Below, one piece after another: positions 23,137 through 32,498 of a stretch of DNA of 64,000 nt. The position numbers and the translations under genes are program-made. Under the pieces are notes generated by a model that had not been told where the DNA came from, did no database searches, and was given only the letters and a program-made list of their open reading frames with translations. The stretch is from Mesobacillus boroniphilus. GTDB taxonomy: Bacteria > Bacillota > Bacilli > Bacillales > Cytobacillaceae. The stretch is from positions 124,001-188,000 of the forward strand of contig NZ_QTKX01000001.1 in the NCBI RefSeq assembly GCF_018424685.1. The letters run 5' to 3'. Positions within the stretch are counted from its first letter, which is position 1. The number at the start of each line of letters is the position of its first letter.

Positions 23137-25341
23137 ATGAAAAATAAACTATTCACCCAAGAATTACTTGCCATTTTTCGAAACAAAAAGCTTCTGATTC
23201 CCATCATTGCCGTCTTGTTCATTCCGGTTTTGTACAGTGGAATGTTCTTATGGGCATTTTGGGATCCGTATGAACATCTTTCCGATCTTCCCGTAGCTGT
23301 TGCCAACAGTGATGCCGGGTCAACGATTGACGGAAAGAAACTTGAACTAGGCAATGACCTGGTGGAAAAGCTGAAAGAAAGCCAGGATTTTGGTTTTGAA
23401 TTTGTATCAGAAGAAGAAGGGGCAAAAGGACTGGAGCAGCAAAAATATTATATGCTCATTAAAATCCCGGAAGATTTCTCTGAAAATGCAACAACTTTGT
23501 TGGAGGAACACCCTGAAAAACTCGAACTTGTTTATATGCCGAATGAAAGCTTCAACTTCTTATCTGCTCAGATTGGCGGAACAGCAGCAGAAAAAATCAA
23601 AGCTTCTGTGTCCGAGAAGGTTTCTGAAACCTACGCGGAAACGATGTTTGATAAAATCGGCGGACTGGCCGATGGACTTGATCAAGCGAGTGACGGAGCT
23701 TTCGAACTGAACGACGGTGCAGTCAGGCTTAAATATGGAAGCCAGGAGCTTTTTGATAATCTATCCGTGTTGGCAAGCAAGTCGGTTGAGTTCAACGAGG
23801 GGTTGAACTCGGCTAATTCCGGTACAAAAGAGCTGGCCAATGGAGCAGTAGAGCTATCTGGCGGACTTGGTCAATTGGAGGAAGGGGAAACGAAGCTGGC
23901 GGATGCTTCGGGTCAACTTCTGGCAGGCCAGAAAGACCTACAGGCAGGAGCTTCAGAAGTAAAAGCGGGTTTAGATCAAGCAAACAGTAAGATCCCAGCA
24001 ATGATTGAAGCTACACAACAAATTGAACAAGGGTCCGAAAATCTCAGTCAGAGCCTAACAGCTTGGAGAAATGGGGCTGACAATGCGGCTGGCGGAGCAG
24101 CGGAGGTTCATGCTGGTATTCAAGAGCTCCAGACACAAATGGAGGCGATGGCGCCTTTATTAAGTGCATATCCTGAAAAACAAAAAGAGCTTGCCGAAGC
24201 GCTTAGCAAACTGGAAGCTGGCAGTGCAGGTCTTGAGCAAGGGACAGCGAAACTTTCAGACTCAGCAGGTAAGCTGGCTGCCGGTTCCGAGAAATTATCA
24301 GCGGGCTTGAAGGAAGTCATTGCCGGCCAGGGGCAGCTGCAAGCGGGAATGTCCAAACTGGCAGCGGGCAGCGGACAACTTGAAACAGGTGCTGCAAAGC
24401 TGGCAGCCGGCCATGAAGAGTTTCATTCGGGTCTCCAGGTGTTCGGTGACAAGTTGAGTGAAGCGAAAGCTGGTTCTGTGGAGTTGGCGAATGGGAGTTC
24501 CAAACTTGTGGGAGGAATGGATGAGCTGGCAGCTGGTTCTGCAGCCATGACGGACGGAACGGACAAACTGGCAACTGGTGCCGGAGAATTGTTTGAAGGC
24601 AATTCAAAGGTAGTGGATGGTACGTCCGAGCTTGCTGAAAAGCTTAAGGATGGAGCAGAAGAAGCAAAGGTGAATCCAGACGAGGAAACCTACAATATGC
24701 TGGCTGCACCAGTAAAGCTGGCGAATGAAACATTAAAGTCAGTTCCGAACTATGGAACAGGATTTGCACCATATTTCTTATCTCTTGGCTTATTTGTTGG
24801 TGCATTGTTGCTTTCCATCGTATTCCCATTAAGGGAGCCAGCTGGAGTTCCTTCAAGCGGTGCAAGCTGGTTCTTCAGTAAATTCGGTATTCTGGCAGGA
24901 ATCGGAGTCTTGCAGGCGCTTGCAGCTGATGCCATTCTTCTTTTAGGGCTGGGCCTGGATGTTGAGAGTATTCCATTATTCCTGATCTTCTCCGTGATCA
25001 CAAGCCTGACTTTTATTGCTTTGATCCAGTTCCTTGTGACACTCTTAGGAGATCCAGGTCGTTTTGTTGCAATCGTCATCCTGATTTTACAGCTTACGAC
25101 AAGTGCAGGAACTTTCCCATTGGAATTAATCCCGGGATTCCTGCAGAAGTTTAACGCATATTTGCCAATGACTTATTCAGTTCAAGGGTTCAAAGCTGTC
25201 ATCTCTAGCGGGGATTTCAGTTTCATGTGGCAAAATGCAGGGATTTTGGCCGGGTATATTTTAGTCCTGGCAGCAGGCACGGCCGTCTATTTCCATTGGA
25301 TGTACAAAAGGAGATTCACGATATTAGCAGAAAAATATTAA
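23137..25341 (+). CDS. yhgE: YhgE/Pip-type membrane protein (ABC-2 permease-like)
   Basis: A 734-residue protein. One N-terminal membrane segment (LLIPIIAVLFIPVLYSGMFLWAF) is followed by a ~500-residue extracytoplasmic region. That region is built of repeats such as LAAGSGQLETGAAKLAAG and SAGLEQGTAKLSDSAGKLAAGS, an alpha-helical coiled stalk. Five or six C-terminal helices follow (YFLSLGLFVGALLLSIVFPL and others). This is the YhgE/phage-infection-protein architecture, related to EsaA-like type VII secretion and phage-receptor proteins. CCAAGGAGG precedes the ATG. The YhgD-type operator upstream suggests induction when YhgD is released. Confidence 0.9.
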   Translation: MKNKLFTQELLAIFRNKKLLIPIIAVLFIPVLYSGMFLWAFWDPYEHLSDLPVAVANSDAGSTIDGKKLELGNDLVEKLKESQDFGFEFVSEEEGAKGLEQQKYYMLIKIPEDFSENATTLLEEHPEKLELVYMPNESFNFLSAQIGGTAAEKIKASVSEKVSETYAETMFDKIGGLADGLDQASDGAFELNDGAVRLKYGSQELFDNLSVLASKSVEFNEGLNSANSGTKELANGAVELSGGLGQLEEGETKLADASGQLLAGQKDLQAGASEVKAGLDQANSKIPAMIEATQQIEQGSENLSQSLTAWRNGADNAAGGAAEVHAGIQELQTQMEAMAPLLSAYPEKQKELAEALSKLEAGSAGLEQGTAKLSDSAGKLAAGSEKLSAGLKEVIAGQGQLQAGMSKLAAGSGQLETGAAKLAAGHEEFHSGLQVFGDKLSEAKAGSVELANGSSKLVGGMDELAAGSAAMTDGTDKLATGAGELFEGNSKVVDGTSELAEKLKDGAEEAKVNPDEETYNMLAAPVKLANETLKSVPNYGTGFAPYFLSLGLFVGALLLSIVFPLREPAGVPSSGASWFFSKFGILAGIGVLQALAADAILLLGLGLDVESIPLFLIFSVITSLTFIALIQFLVTLLGDPGRFVAIVILILQLTTSAGTFPLELIPGFLQKFNAYLPMTYSVQGFKAVISSGDFSFMWQNAGILAGYILVLAAGTAVYFHWMYKRRFTILAEKY

Positions 25342-25380
25342 AAAGAAGCCAGCCGTTCACTGAACGAGCTGGCTTTTCAT
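25342..25380 (+). terminator. Terminator of yhgE
   Basis: AAGCCAGC-CGTTCA pairs with TGAACG-GCTGGCTT (one bulged A) and ends in TTTTCATTT. Confidence 0.8.
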
Positions 25381-25451
25381 TTGCAGTCTTGAGCTGCAGG
25401 AAAGGGATTGTATTACACCCGGAAAACCGGGGAAGGAAAACGATTTATTGT

Positions 25452-25586
25452 TTATAGTTTGCCAGGATCCATGCATCCATCACATTTGTTACCGTAGCAT
25501 TCATGCTGTTCGTTAATTGCTTCTCCACACTCAATACACTGTTTTTTTGGTAAATTACGAAAGAATTCTACGACATTTTCAATCAT
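25452..25586 (-). CDS. yhfH: YhfH-family small zinc-ribbon-like protein
   Basis: A 44-residue protein. After a short helix (MIENVVEFFRNLPKK) it carries four cysteines in CIECGE and CDGC, plus one more in HECYGNKC, a likely metal-binding knuckle. Size, Cys pattern and the place next to yhfI match YhfH of B. subtilis. GGAGGGAACAGC precedes the ATG. The function is unknown. Confidence 0.82.
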   Translation of the reverse strand: MIENVVEFFRNLPKKQCIECGEAINEQHECYGNKCDGCMDPGKL

Positions 25587-25758
25587 GCTGTTCCCTCCAA
25601 TTAAGTGAGTTGTTTTGATACAGTTTCGCTATTAATTATATTGTATTATAACAGAACAACGTGCGTCAATCATAATTTTCTGAAAAAACCGTTGGAGTGA
25701 AAAAATGGGCAAAATGAAGTATAGTGAAAGAAAAAGTGTGATAATAGGAGGGGAATCA

Positions 25759-26493
25759 TTGAAGCTGACAATAGTAGGATTCTGGGGCGGATACCCGAAG
25801 GTGAATGAAGCCAGCACCGGATATTTGCTTGAGCATGATGGATTTAAGCTAATGATAGACTTTGGCAGCGGAGTACTGGCGAAACTTCAAAATTTCGTTC
25901 AGCCAGATGAGCTGGATGCTTTGGTGCTGTCACATTACCATCCCGATCATATCGCCGATATCGGTGTATTACAGCATGCCAGGCTCATCCAGGGCTTTCT
26001 GGGCAAGAAGTCTCCCCAGCTTCCGATTTACGGACATACACAGGACAAGCAGGAGTTTGCGAAGCTTACATACAAAAACATTACAAAAGGGATTGCCTAT
26101 GATCCTTCTAAAAAGCTTAACGTAGGACCTTTCACGATTTCATTCATTTCGGCTGTCCATCCAGCACCATGCTATGCGATGCGGATCGAAGCAGGCGGCA
26201 AGTCTTTAGTGTATACAGCAGATACTTCCTTCAAGGAAGAGTTCATTTCTTTTGCTTCAGGAGTTGACTTATTGCTTTCAGAATGCAACTTTTATGGTAA
26301 CCAGGATGGAAAAGGTGCAGGCCATATGAATAGCTACGATAACGGAAGGCTGGCTGAGGGCGCGGGTGTAAAACAGCTAGTCTTGACCCATTTGCCACAT
26401 TACGGTGAAATTGAACAGCTTGTTTCGGAGGCTTCCACAATATTCAAAGGCCCGATTACCCTTGCGAGGGAAGGGCTCGAAATCACTCTATAA
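25759..26493 (+). CDS. yhfI: Metallo-beta-lactamase-fold hydrolase YhfI
   Basis: A 244-residue protein of the RNase Z/MBL superfamily. Metal motif LSHYHPDHIAD with His59, His61, Asp63 and His64; downstream ligand histidines in SAVHPAP and VLTHLPHYG; Asp in YTADTSF. The TTG at 25759 lies right after AGGAGGGGAATCA and yields the length of B. subtilis YhfI. The substrate is unknown. Its stop is 14 bp before lplJ, so the two are probably one operon, linking it loosely to lipoate metabolism. Confidence 0.9.
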   Translation: MKLTIVGFWGGYPKVNEASTGYLLEHDGFKLMIDFGSGVLAKLQNFVQPDELDALVLSHYHPDHIADIGVLQHARLIQGFLGKKSPQLPIYGHTQDKQEFAKLTYKNITKGIAYDPSKKLNVGPFTISFISAVHPAPCYAMRIEAGGKSLVYTADTSFKEEFISFASGVDLLLSECNFYGNQDGKGAGHMNSYDNGRLAEGAGVKQLVLTHLPHYGEIEQLVSEASTIFKGPITLAREGLEITL

Positions 26494-26507
26494 AAGGAGA
26501 ATGAACG

Positions 26508-27496
26508 ATGTTATTTATTGATAATAAGGGAATCACAGACCCAAGAATTAATCTTGCAATTGAAGAATATGCCTTGAAGAATCTTGATATCAATGAAACC
26601 TACTTATTGTTTTATATAAACGAACCATCCATCATCATAGGCAAAAACCAGAACACAATTGAAGAAATCAATACTGAATATGTTGAGAAGAATGGAATCC
26701 ATGTCGTCCGTCGATTATCAGGGGGCGGTGCAGTGTATCATGACCTTGGGAACTTGAATTTTAGTTTCATCACAAAGGACGACGGAGAAAGCTTCCACAA
26801 TTTCAGGAAGTTTACCGAGCCAGTGGTGAACGCATTAAGGAAACTGGGAGTAAACGCGGAATTAAGCGGTAGGAATGACCTGTTGGCAGAAGGAAGAAAG
26901 ATATCCGGAAACGCACAATTTTCGACAAGAGGGCGGATGTTTAGCCATGGCACCTTATTGTTTGATTCAGAAATCGAAAGCGTCGTTTCAGCGCTTAACG
27001 TTAAAAAAGATAAAATAGAATCAAAAGGAATCAAATCAATCCGCAGTCGGGTCGCCAATATCTCCGAGTTCCTCTCAGATAAAGTGACAATTGAAGAATT
27101 CCGTTCCCTTCTGTTAAAAAATATCTTCGAAGGACTGGATGATATTCCCGAGTATGTCTTAACCGAAGAAGACTGGGGAAAAATCCATGAACTTTCAAAA
27201 GAAAGATATCAGAATTGGGATTGGAACTATGGAAAGTCGCCTAAATTCAACTTGCAGCATTCGCATCGGTTCCCGGTGGGGCAGATCGATGTCCGTTTTG
27301 AAGTCAATAAGGGAATCATTGAAAATTGCAAAATCTATAAGATTTCTTCGGTGTAGGCGATGTCACCGAAATCGAGGACAAGCTGACAGGCATAAAATAT
27401 GAGAAGTCCAAAATTGCCAGTGCGTTAGAAGATGTGGACATTAAACATTATTTCGGAAATATTTCTAAAGAAGATTTTATTAATTTATTATATTAA
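26508..27496 (+). pseudogene. lplJ: Lipoate-protein ligase LplJ with a frameshift near its 3' end
   Basis: The first 282 codons (26508-27356) read as lipoate-protein ligase A: VVRRLSGGGAVYHDLGN is the lipoyl-AMP site and RKISGNAQF holds the catalytic lysine. The enzyme attaches exogenous lipoate to E2 and GcvH proteins. After KIY at about 27338 the frame runs into KISSV and a TAG. One frame over, 27341-27496 encodes the missing accessory domain (DFFGVGDVTEIEDKLTG..., EDVDIKHYFGNISKEDFINLLY). Adding one base in TATAAGAT would give ~329 residues, close to the 331 of B. subtilis LplJ. A one-base deletion or a sequencing error explains it. Without the tail the large catalytic domain remains; activity is uncertain. 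Confidence 0.9.
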
Positions 27497-27503
27497 CATT
27501 AGG

Positions 27504-27533
27504 AACGCGGTGATGATGACACCGCGTTTTTAA
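27504..27533 (+). terminator. Terminator of lplJ
   Basis: AACGCGGTG / CACCGCGTT stem followed by TTTTAATTT, 8 bp after the stop codon of the shifted lplJ frame. This confirms that the natural gene end is 27496. Confidence 0.82.
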
Positions 27534-27666
27534 TTTACTGAATGTAAAATTGTTAGAAATTCGACATGTTTTTCTTGAATCCATAATTTTCTTTCAATAT
27601 AATATATTTAGAAAACTTTTTACAAAGTTTGGTGACTCTTGTCACCGCAAAGGGGGAAGGGAGTTA

Positions 27667-29223
27667 ATGAATCTTTCATCACAGCTTCATCACACTGCCT
27701 CAATGCTGGGGAATAAGCCGGCATATTTTTTCATGGACAAAGCAAGCACATATGCAGAGCTTGATGCTTCTGTAACAAAGTTTGCTTCTGGACTTGAGAA
27801 ACTAGGGGTAAAAAAAGGCGATCATATCGCATTGTTGCTAGGAAACTCTCCACATTTTGTCATCAGTTTGTACGGAGCGCTAAGGCTCGGTGCAACAGTC
27901 ATTCCCATCAATCCAATTTACACTGCTGATGAAATCGGCTATATCCTGAACAATGGGGATGTAAAAGTAGTTGTCGGGCTCGACCTGATGCTGCCGCTCG
28001 CCGAAAAAATGCATCAGCACCTGCCAAAGGTCGAACACTTTGTCATTGCTGAGACTGGTCAGAGCCAGATATCTGAAGAGGAAATGTCCAAGCTTTCTTT
28101 AGGTTCAAAATTGAAACCGTTTACACATGTAGTTGGTTCCGGAGACCTTGAGTTTAAGGGTCCTGAACTGAACGAAGATGATGTCGCGATCATCCTTTAT
28201 ACGTCTGGGACAACAGGAAAGCCTAAAGGCGCCATGCTTACACATAAAAATCTTTATAGCAATGCTAAAGATGTAAGCGATTACCTTAGGATGAGTGAAG
28301 ATGACAAGGTGATCACCGCCTTGCCGATGTTCCATGTCTTCTGTTTGACAGTTGCCCTTAATGCGCCATTGATGAATGGTGGAACACTGTTGATTGTTCC
28401 TAAATTCAGCCCGGCGGAAGTGTTCCGGATTGCCAGGGATTACGAGGCTACTGTATTTGCTGGTGTGCCGACAATGTACAATTTCCTTTTCCAGTATCCA
28501 GAAGGAAATCCGGATGATCTTAAATCGCTTCGCGTTTGCATTTCTGGCGGTGCATCGCTTCCAGTTGCGCTTCTTCAGAATTTCGAGCGCAAGTTCAATG
28601 TAATGGTTTCAGAAGGTTATGGTTTGTCGGAGGCTTCACCGGTTACATGCTTCAACCCACTTGACCGCCCGCGCAAAGCAGGATCTATCGGAACCTCAAT
28701 CGTGAATGTTGTAAACAAGGTCGTCAATGAAATGGGAGATGAAGTGGCTCCTGGAGAAGTTGGCGAATTGATCGTCCACGGCCCGAACGTTATGGCAGGC
28801 TATTATAAGATGCCAGAAGAAACAGCCGCCACAATCAAGGATGGCTGGTTATATACAGGAGACCTCGCCCGCATGGACGAAGAAGGATATTTTTACATTG
28901 TTGACCGCAAGAAAGATATGATCATTGTGGGAGGATATAATGTATATCCACGTGAAGTAGAGGAAGTTTTATATAACCATTCTGATATTGTCGAGGTAGC
29001 AGTTCTTGGAGTTCCTGACCCAAATCTCGGCGAAGCAGTAAGATGCTATGTTGTCAGCAAAAATCCAAAACTGACAGAAGAGCAGCTGCTCGAATATTGC
29101 CGCGAACACCTGGCGAAATATAAGGTGCCAAGCGGGATCGAGTTCCTCGAAGAACTTCCGAAAAACACAACCGGAAAGATTTTAAGAAGAGCCCTGAAAA
29201 ATCAGGTATTACAAGGACAATAA
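27667..29223 (+). CDS. lcfB: Long-chain acyl-CoA ligase (YhfL/LcfB-like)
   Basis: A 518-residue AMP-forming ligase. P-loop-like motif [16 protein letters not shown]5 motif [13 protein letters not shown]7 [16 protein letters not shown]8 [21 protein letters not shown], and the catalytic lysine in [10 protein letters not shown]. It activates fatty acids with ATP and CoA. AAGGGGGAAGGGAG precedes the ATG at 27667; the longer in-frame extension overlaps the promoter. Its place after lplJ matches yhfL. The downstream enoyl-CoA hydratase makes a fatty-acid oxidation role likely. Confidence 0.9.
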   Translation: MNLSSQLHHTASMLGNKPAYFFMDKASTYAELDASVTKFASGLEKLGVKKGDHIALLLGNSPHFVISLYGALRLGATVIPINPIYTADEIGYILNNGDVKVVVGLDLMLPLAEKMHQHLPKVEHFVIAETGQSQISEEEMSKLSLGSKLKPFTHVVGSGDLEFKGPELNEDDVAIILYTSGTTGKPKGAMLTHKNLYSNAKDVSDYLRMSEDDKVITALPMFHVFCLTVALNAPLMNGGTLLIVPKFSPAEVFRIARDYEATVFAGVPTMYNFLFQYPEGNPDDLKSLRVCISGGASLPVALLQNFERKFNVMVSEGYGLSEASPVTCFNPLDRPRKAGSIGTSIVNVVNKVVNEMGDEVAPGEVGELIVHGPNVMAGYYKMPEETAATIKDGWLYTGDLARMDEEGYFYIVDRKKDMIIVGGYNVYPREVEEVLYNHSDIVEVAVLGVPDPNLGEAVRCYVVSKNPKLTEEQLLEYCREHLAKYKVPSGIEFLEELPKNTTGKILRRALKNQVLQGQ

Positions 29224-29234
29224 TCTTATTGATG

Positions 29235-29265
29235 AGAGGCAGGCGCCCGTGCCTGCCTCTTTTTC
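29235..29265 (+). terminator. Terminator between the acyl-CoA ligase and enoyl-CoA hydratase genes
   Basis: AGAGGCAGGC / GCCTGCCTCT stem followed by TTTTC. Confidence 0.82.
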
Positions 29266-29324
29266 GCATCGGGAAGGAATTTTGTCTTTTTTTGTAGAAG
29301 TCATTGAAGAAGGAGTTGATTTGT

Positions 29325-30101
29325 ATGGGAAACATTGATTTACAATTAGAGGGACATACGGCAATTGTCACGCTGAATCGGCCGGACGCATTAAATGCTT
29401 TTAATTATGAAACGCTGGGAGAATTACAGCAAGTCATTGAAAAACTAAGGTCAAACCGTGAAGCGAGGGTCGTCATTTTTACTGGAGCTGGTGAAAAAGC
29501 CTTCAGTGTCGGAGCTGATTTAAAGGAGCGCCGGACTTTGTCTGACGAGGACGTAAAGAGGAATATTTATAAAATCGGCGAGGTGTTCACGATGGTTGAC
29601 CAGCTTCCACAGCCGACGATCGCAGCCATCAATGGGTTTGCATTCGGTGGCGGAATGGAGCTTGCCCTTGCCTGCGATTTTCGTGTTGCCGCTGCAGGAA
29701 CACAGATGGGATTGACAGAAACAAGCCTGGCGATTATCCCGGGAGCAGGTGGCACACAGCGGCTGCCAAGATTGATCGGACAAGCAAAAGCACTTGAGTT
29801 GATTTTGACCGCGCGCCGGCTGAAAGCAGAGGAAGCACTAGAATATGGCCTTGTCACAGCTGTCGTCAAAAAAGAAAGCTTGCTTGATGAATGCATGAAG
29901 TTTGCTGAAATGATGCTGGCAAACGGTCCGGTGGCCCTTCAGCAGGCAAAGTACGCCGTCAAGCAAGGAATGAACGCAGACTTGCAGACAGGACTGCAAA
30001 TTGAGCGCAAAGCCTACGAAGTCACAATCCCGACGGAAGACCGCCTCGAAGCGCTGGCAGCCTTCAGTGAAAAACGGAAGCCAAATTTTAAAGGGATGTA
30101 A
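29325..30101 (+). CDS. Enoyl-CoA hydratase/isomerase family protein
   Basis: A 258-residue crotonase-fold enzyme. Oxyanion-hole segments are KAFSVGADLKER and AAINGFAFGGGMELALACDFRVAA; the catalytic Glu region is GLTETSLAIIPGAGGTQRLPRLIG. The full set of residues fits a genuine 2-enoyl-CoA hydratase. It probably acts in fatty-acid or amino-acid oxidation with the neighbouring CoA ligase, although a terminator separates them. AAGGAG lies 9 nt before the ATG at 29325. Confidence 0.92.
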   Translation: MGNIDLQLEGHTAIVTLNRPDALNAFNYETLGELQQVIEKLRSNREARVVIFTGAGEKAFSVGADLKERRTLSDEDVKRNIYKIGEVFTMVDQLPQPTIAAINGFAFGGGMELALACDFRVAAAGTQMGLTETSLAIIPGAGGTQRLPRLIGQAKALELILTARRLKAEEALEYGLVTAVVKKESLLDECMKFAEMMLANGPVALQQAKYAVKQGMNADLQTGLQIERKAYEVTIPTEDRLEALAAFSEKRKPNFKGM

Positions 30102-30104
30102 CAA

Positions 30105-30128
30105 AACACGGCCGCGGCCGTGTTTTTT
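30105..30128 (+). terminator. Terminator of the enoyl-CoA hydratase gene
   Basis: AACACGGCCGCGGCCGTGTT, a perfect palindrome with TTTTT. Confidence 0.85.
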
Positions 30129-30231
30129 GATGATTACACTCTTATTTTCGCAAAGAGTGAAGTTGAAGAATCGCAAATATAGGAATATTTGTTGTTATCT
30201 ATCACTTTTGCTGTGGAATCCACGGCTTTAT

Positions 30232-30355
30232 TAATAATTCGACTACTTTTCTTTATAATTCAACCACATTAATATATAATTCGACCACATTTCCAAATAA
30301 TTCGATCACATTTCCAAATAATTCGACCACTTTTCCGAATATATCGACCAACTCC
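30232..30355. repeat. Tandem repeat array, 21-bp period, six units
   Basis: Six units of about 21-22 bp built on ATAATTCGACCACATTTCC, in the 400-bp gap between the hydratase gene and azlC. On the minus strand one frame reads heptads (VVELFGN, VIELFGN, VVELYIN) from an ATG at about 30357 to TAA. There is no ribosome site, so coding is doubtful. The rest of the gap is AT-rich; a candidate azlC promoter lies near 30420-30480. Confidence 0.85.
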
Positions 30356-30505
30356 ATTATTAGCAGCCTGCCAACCACGAAATTATTCATGACAAATTAT
30401 TTCGATAAAAGAAACACTTTTCCAAGGTGCTGGAAGTATGTATAATATATTTTAATTGAATAAAGGATTTTTATTTTTACATAGTGATAGAAGGGCGGGA
30501 AGCGA

Positions 30506-31234
30506 GTGGAAAGTACATTGGTTGTTAAGCATGCAACAGATTTTAAAAGAGGGATTCAATCAGGCATCAGCATTGCGATAGGATATATGCCGATTGCACT
30601 TACCTTTGGCTTGATCGCCAAGACAACTGGGCTTGCACTAGGGGAAACGGTCATGATGAGCATGCTGGTGTTCGCCGGGGCCGCTCAATATATTTCGTTA
30701 AGCCTCCTTGCCCAGGGAATCGGAGTCTTTGAAGTCATCCTCACTACCTTTATCGTGAATATCCGCCACTTTCTTATGTCTGCATCCCTGAATGAAAAGG
30801 CGGAAGAGGATACCGTGTGGGCGAGAATGGGCTATTCATTCGGGATCACGGATGAGACATTTTCAGTCGCCGCGACACGTGAAGGTACCGTCAATGCCCG
30901 GTATATGTTTGGCTTGAACCTTACTGCTTACTCAAGCTGGGTCGTTTTCTCCGGATTAGGCTTCCTCATTGGGGCAGGATTGCCGCAGACCCTTCAGGAA
31001 AGCATGTCAGTCGCTTTGTATGCGATGTTTGTCGGCTTGTTGGTTCCATCGATGAAAAGCAATGTAAAGGTTGTATTCCTTGCCGCACTGGCGGCTGCGT
31101 TCAACTCCATTTTCACGATGGCTGAACTCATGTCCACGGGCTGGGCAATCGTGCTGGCAACGCTGCTATCGGCGATTCTTGTAGAGGCAGTAGAAACATT
31201 CAAGAAGGGCAGGGGGTCAGAAACAGATGAGTAA
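30506..31234 (+). CDS. azlC: Branched-chain amino acid exporter, large subunit AzlC
   Basis: A 242-residue membrane protein of the AzlC/YgaZ family: GIQSGISIAIGYMPIALTFGLIAKTTGL, MLVFAGAAQYISLSLLAQG and NIRHFLMSASL are diagnostic. AzlCD-type pairs export branched-chain amino acids and analogues such as 4-azaleucine. It starts with GTG behind GGCGGGAAGCGA. The stop overlaps the azlD ATG by 8 bp. Confidence 0.92.
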   Translation: MESTLVVKHATDFKRGIQSGISIAIGYMPIALTFGLIAKTTGLALGETVMMSMLVFAGAAQYISLSLLAQGIGVFEVILTTFIVNIRHFLMSASLNEKAEEDTVWARMGYSFGITDETFSVAATREGTVNARYMFGLNLTAYSSWVVFSGLGFLIGAGLPQTLQESMSVALYAMFVGLLVPSMKSNVKVVFLAALAAAFNSIFTMAELMSTGWAIVLATLLSAILVEAVETFKKGRGSETDE

Positions 31235-31532
31235 AGAAATCATCATCATGATCATTGGAATGGCCATCGTGACATACATACCGAGGATGCTGCCGTTTGT
31301 GATGTTCCGTGGAAAAGAACTGCCGCCATTCCTGCAGGGTGTCCTGAAAAATGTTCCTTATGCCACTCTCGGCGCGCTGATTTTCCCGGCAATACTGTTT
31401 ATCCAGGAAGATATCTGGTATGGAATTATTGGTGCCGCCGCCGCTTTCATTGCCGCTTTCTTAGGAGCCAATGTCATAATTGTCGTAATTGGTTCAATAT
31501 CGGTTTTAACTTTATATTCCTATTTTTTCTAG
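31227..31532 (+). CDS. azlD: Branched-chain amino acid exporter, small subunit AzlD
   Basis: A 101-residue protein with four hydrophobic helices and the family motif VTYIPRMLPFVMF. It is the partner of AzlC and overlaps its end, so the two are translationally coupled. A terminator follows directly. Confidence 0.92.
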   Translation: MSKEIIIMIIGMAIVTYIPRMLPFVMFRGKELPPFLQGVLKNVPYATLGALIFPAILFIQEDIWYGIIGAAAAFIAAFLGANVIIVVIGSISVLTLYSYFF

Positions 31533-31562
31533 ATCTGCTGACAAGCGGGTCTATTTTTTTTT
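31531..31562 (+). terminator. Terminator of azlCD
   Basis: AGATCTGCT / AGCGGGTCT stem (with two G-T pairs), loop GACA, then ATTTTTTTTT. Confidence 0.75.
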
Positions 31563-31626
31563 GAATGAGCTATATAACAGGTCCTAACTACAAACAAGCA
31601 GCCAGTTTTTAAAAATGAATGAAATA

Positions 31627-31654
31627 TTGACAAGCTGAAAGAATACATTATAAT
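31627..31654 (+). promoter_or_regulatory. Sigma-A promoter of the nitrate/sulfonate-type ABC operon
   Basis: TTGACA, 16 bp, TATAAT: perfect -35 and -10 hexamers 55 bp upstream of the ATPase gene. Confidence 0.7.
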
Positions 31655-31709
31655 TAACTTTATTAATTCCGACTAAAACAATAAGTTTTATTTGAATAGG
31701 GTGGTTAAA

Positions 31710-32498
31710 TTGTTTATTGAAATCAGCAATGTACACAAACAATACGCAGACAAAAATAATCACCAGGTTGATATCTTAAAAGATATTAATCTAGAAGTGA
31801 ATAAAGGTGAATTTGTATCGATCCTTGGTCCATCTGGCTGCGGTAAATCAACGCTTCTTTCGATTGTGGCGGGACTGACTCCAGCAACGAGCGGTGAAAT
31901 CATCGTCTCTGGCAAAAAGATAGATAAACCTGGAAAGGACAGGGGGATGGTTTTCCAGCAGGCAGCGTTGTTTCCATGGCTGAACGTTCTAGAGAATGTT
32001 CTATTTCCACTCAAACAGGAAATGCCGAAGAAACAGGCTGAATCGGAGGCAAAGAAACAATTGCAAAAGGTTCAGCTTAGCAAATATCTTTCCCACTATC
32101 CTCACGAGCTATCAGGAGGAATGCAGCAGCGGGTGGCGATTGCAAGGGCGCTTGCGATGAATCCGGAAATCCTTTTGATGGATGAACCATTCGGCGCTTT
32201 GGACGAACAAACGCGTTCACGACTTCATGAGCAACTGGAGACGATTTGGGCTGAAACCCAGAAAACGATCTTATTCGTCACTCACAGCATCTCTGAATCC
32301 ATTAAACTATCAGACCGGATCATTGTGATGGGAACGAAGCCAGGGGTGATCCTTAAGGATATTAAAGTAGAGATTCCAAGGCCGCGCCATGAGCATAAAA
32401 AAGAGATGGTGGAACTGGAAGAATATATTATGAGTTATCTGAAGAAGGAGATCGACAAAGTCATCAGGGAGGAGCTTGCAGATGAATCCACACATTAA
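31710..32498 (+). CDS. ABC transporter ATP-binding protein (nitrate/sulfonate/taurine type)
   Basis: A 262-residue importer ATPase: Walker A LGPSGCGKST, Q-loop GMVFQQAALFPW, signature LSGGMQQRVAIARALA, Walker B ILLMDEPFGALDE, H-loop FVTHSISES. It belongs to the SsuB/TauB/NrtD group, which in Bacillus includes YtlC. TTG at 31710 is preferred: AGGGTGG lies 5 nt before it. The end overlaps the permease gene by 17 bp. The substrate (sulfonate, thiamine precursor or another) cannot be fixed from sequence. Confidence 0.88.
   Translation: MFIEISNVHKQYADKNNHQVDILKDINLEVNKGEFVSILGPSGCGKSTLLSIVAGLTPATSGEIIVSGKKIDKPGKDRGMVFQQAALFPWLNVLENVLFPLKQEMPKKQAESEAKKQLQKVQLSKYLSHYPHELSGGMQQRVAIARALAMNPEILLMDEPFGALDEQTRSRLHEQLETIWAETQKTILFVTHSISESIKLSDRIIVMGTKPGVILKDIKVEIPRPRHEHKKEMVELEEYIMSYLKKEIDKVIREELADESTH

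Noticed and set aside
30250..30360. A 34-codon minus-strand heptad frame in the azlC upstream array
   Set aside because: No ribosome site and the frame exists only through the repeat; considered non-coding.
31563..31709. Search for an S-box or T-box before the nitrate/sulfonate-type ABC operon
   Set aside because: Only a sigma-A promoter and a short leader; no conserved riboswitch core.
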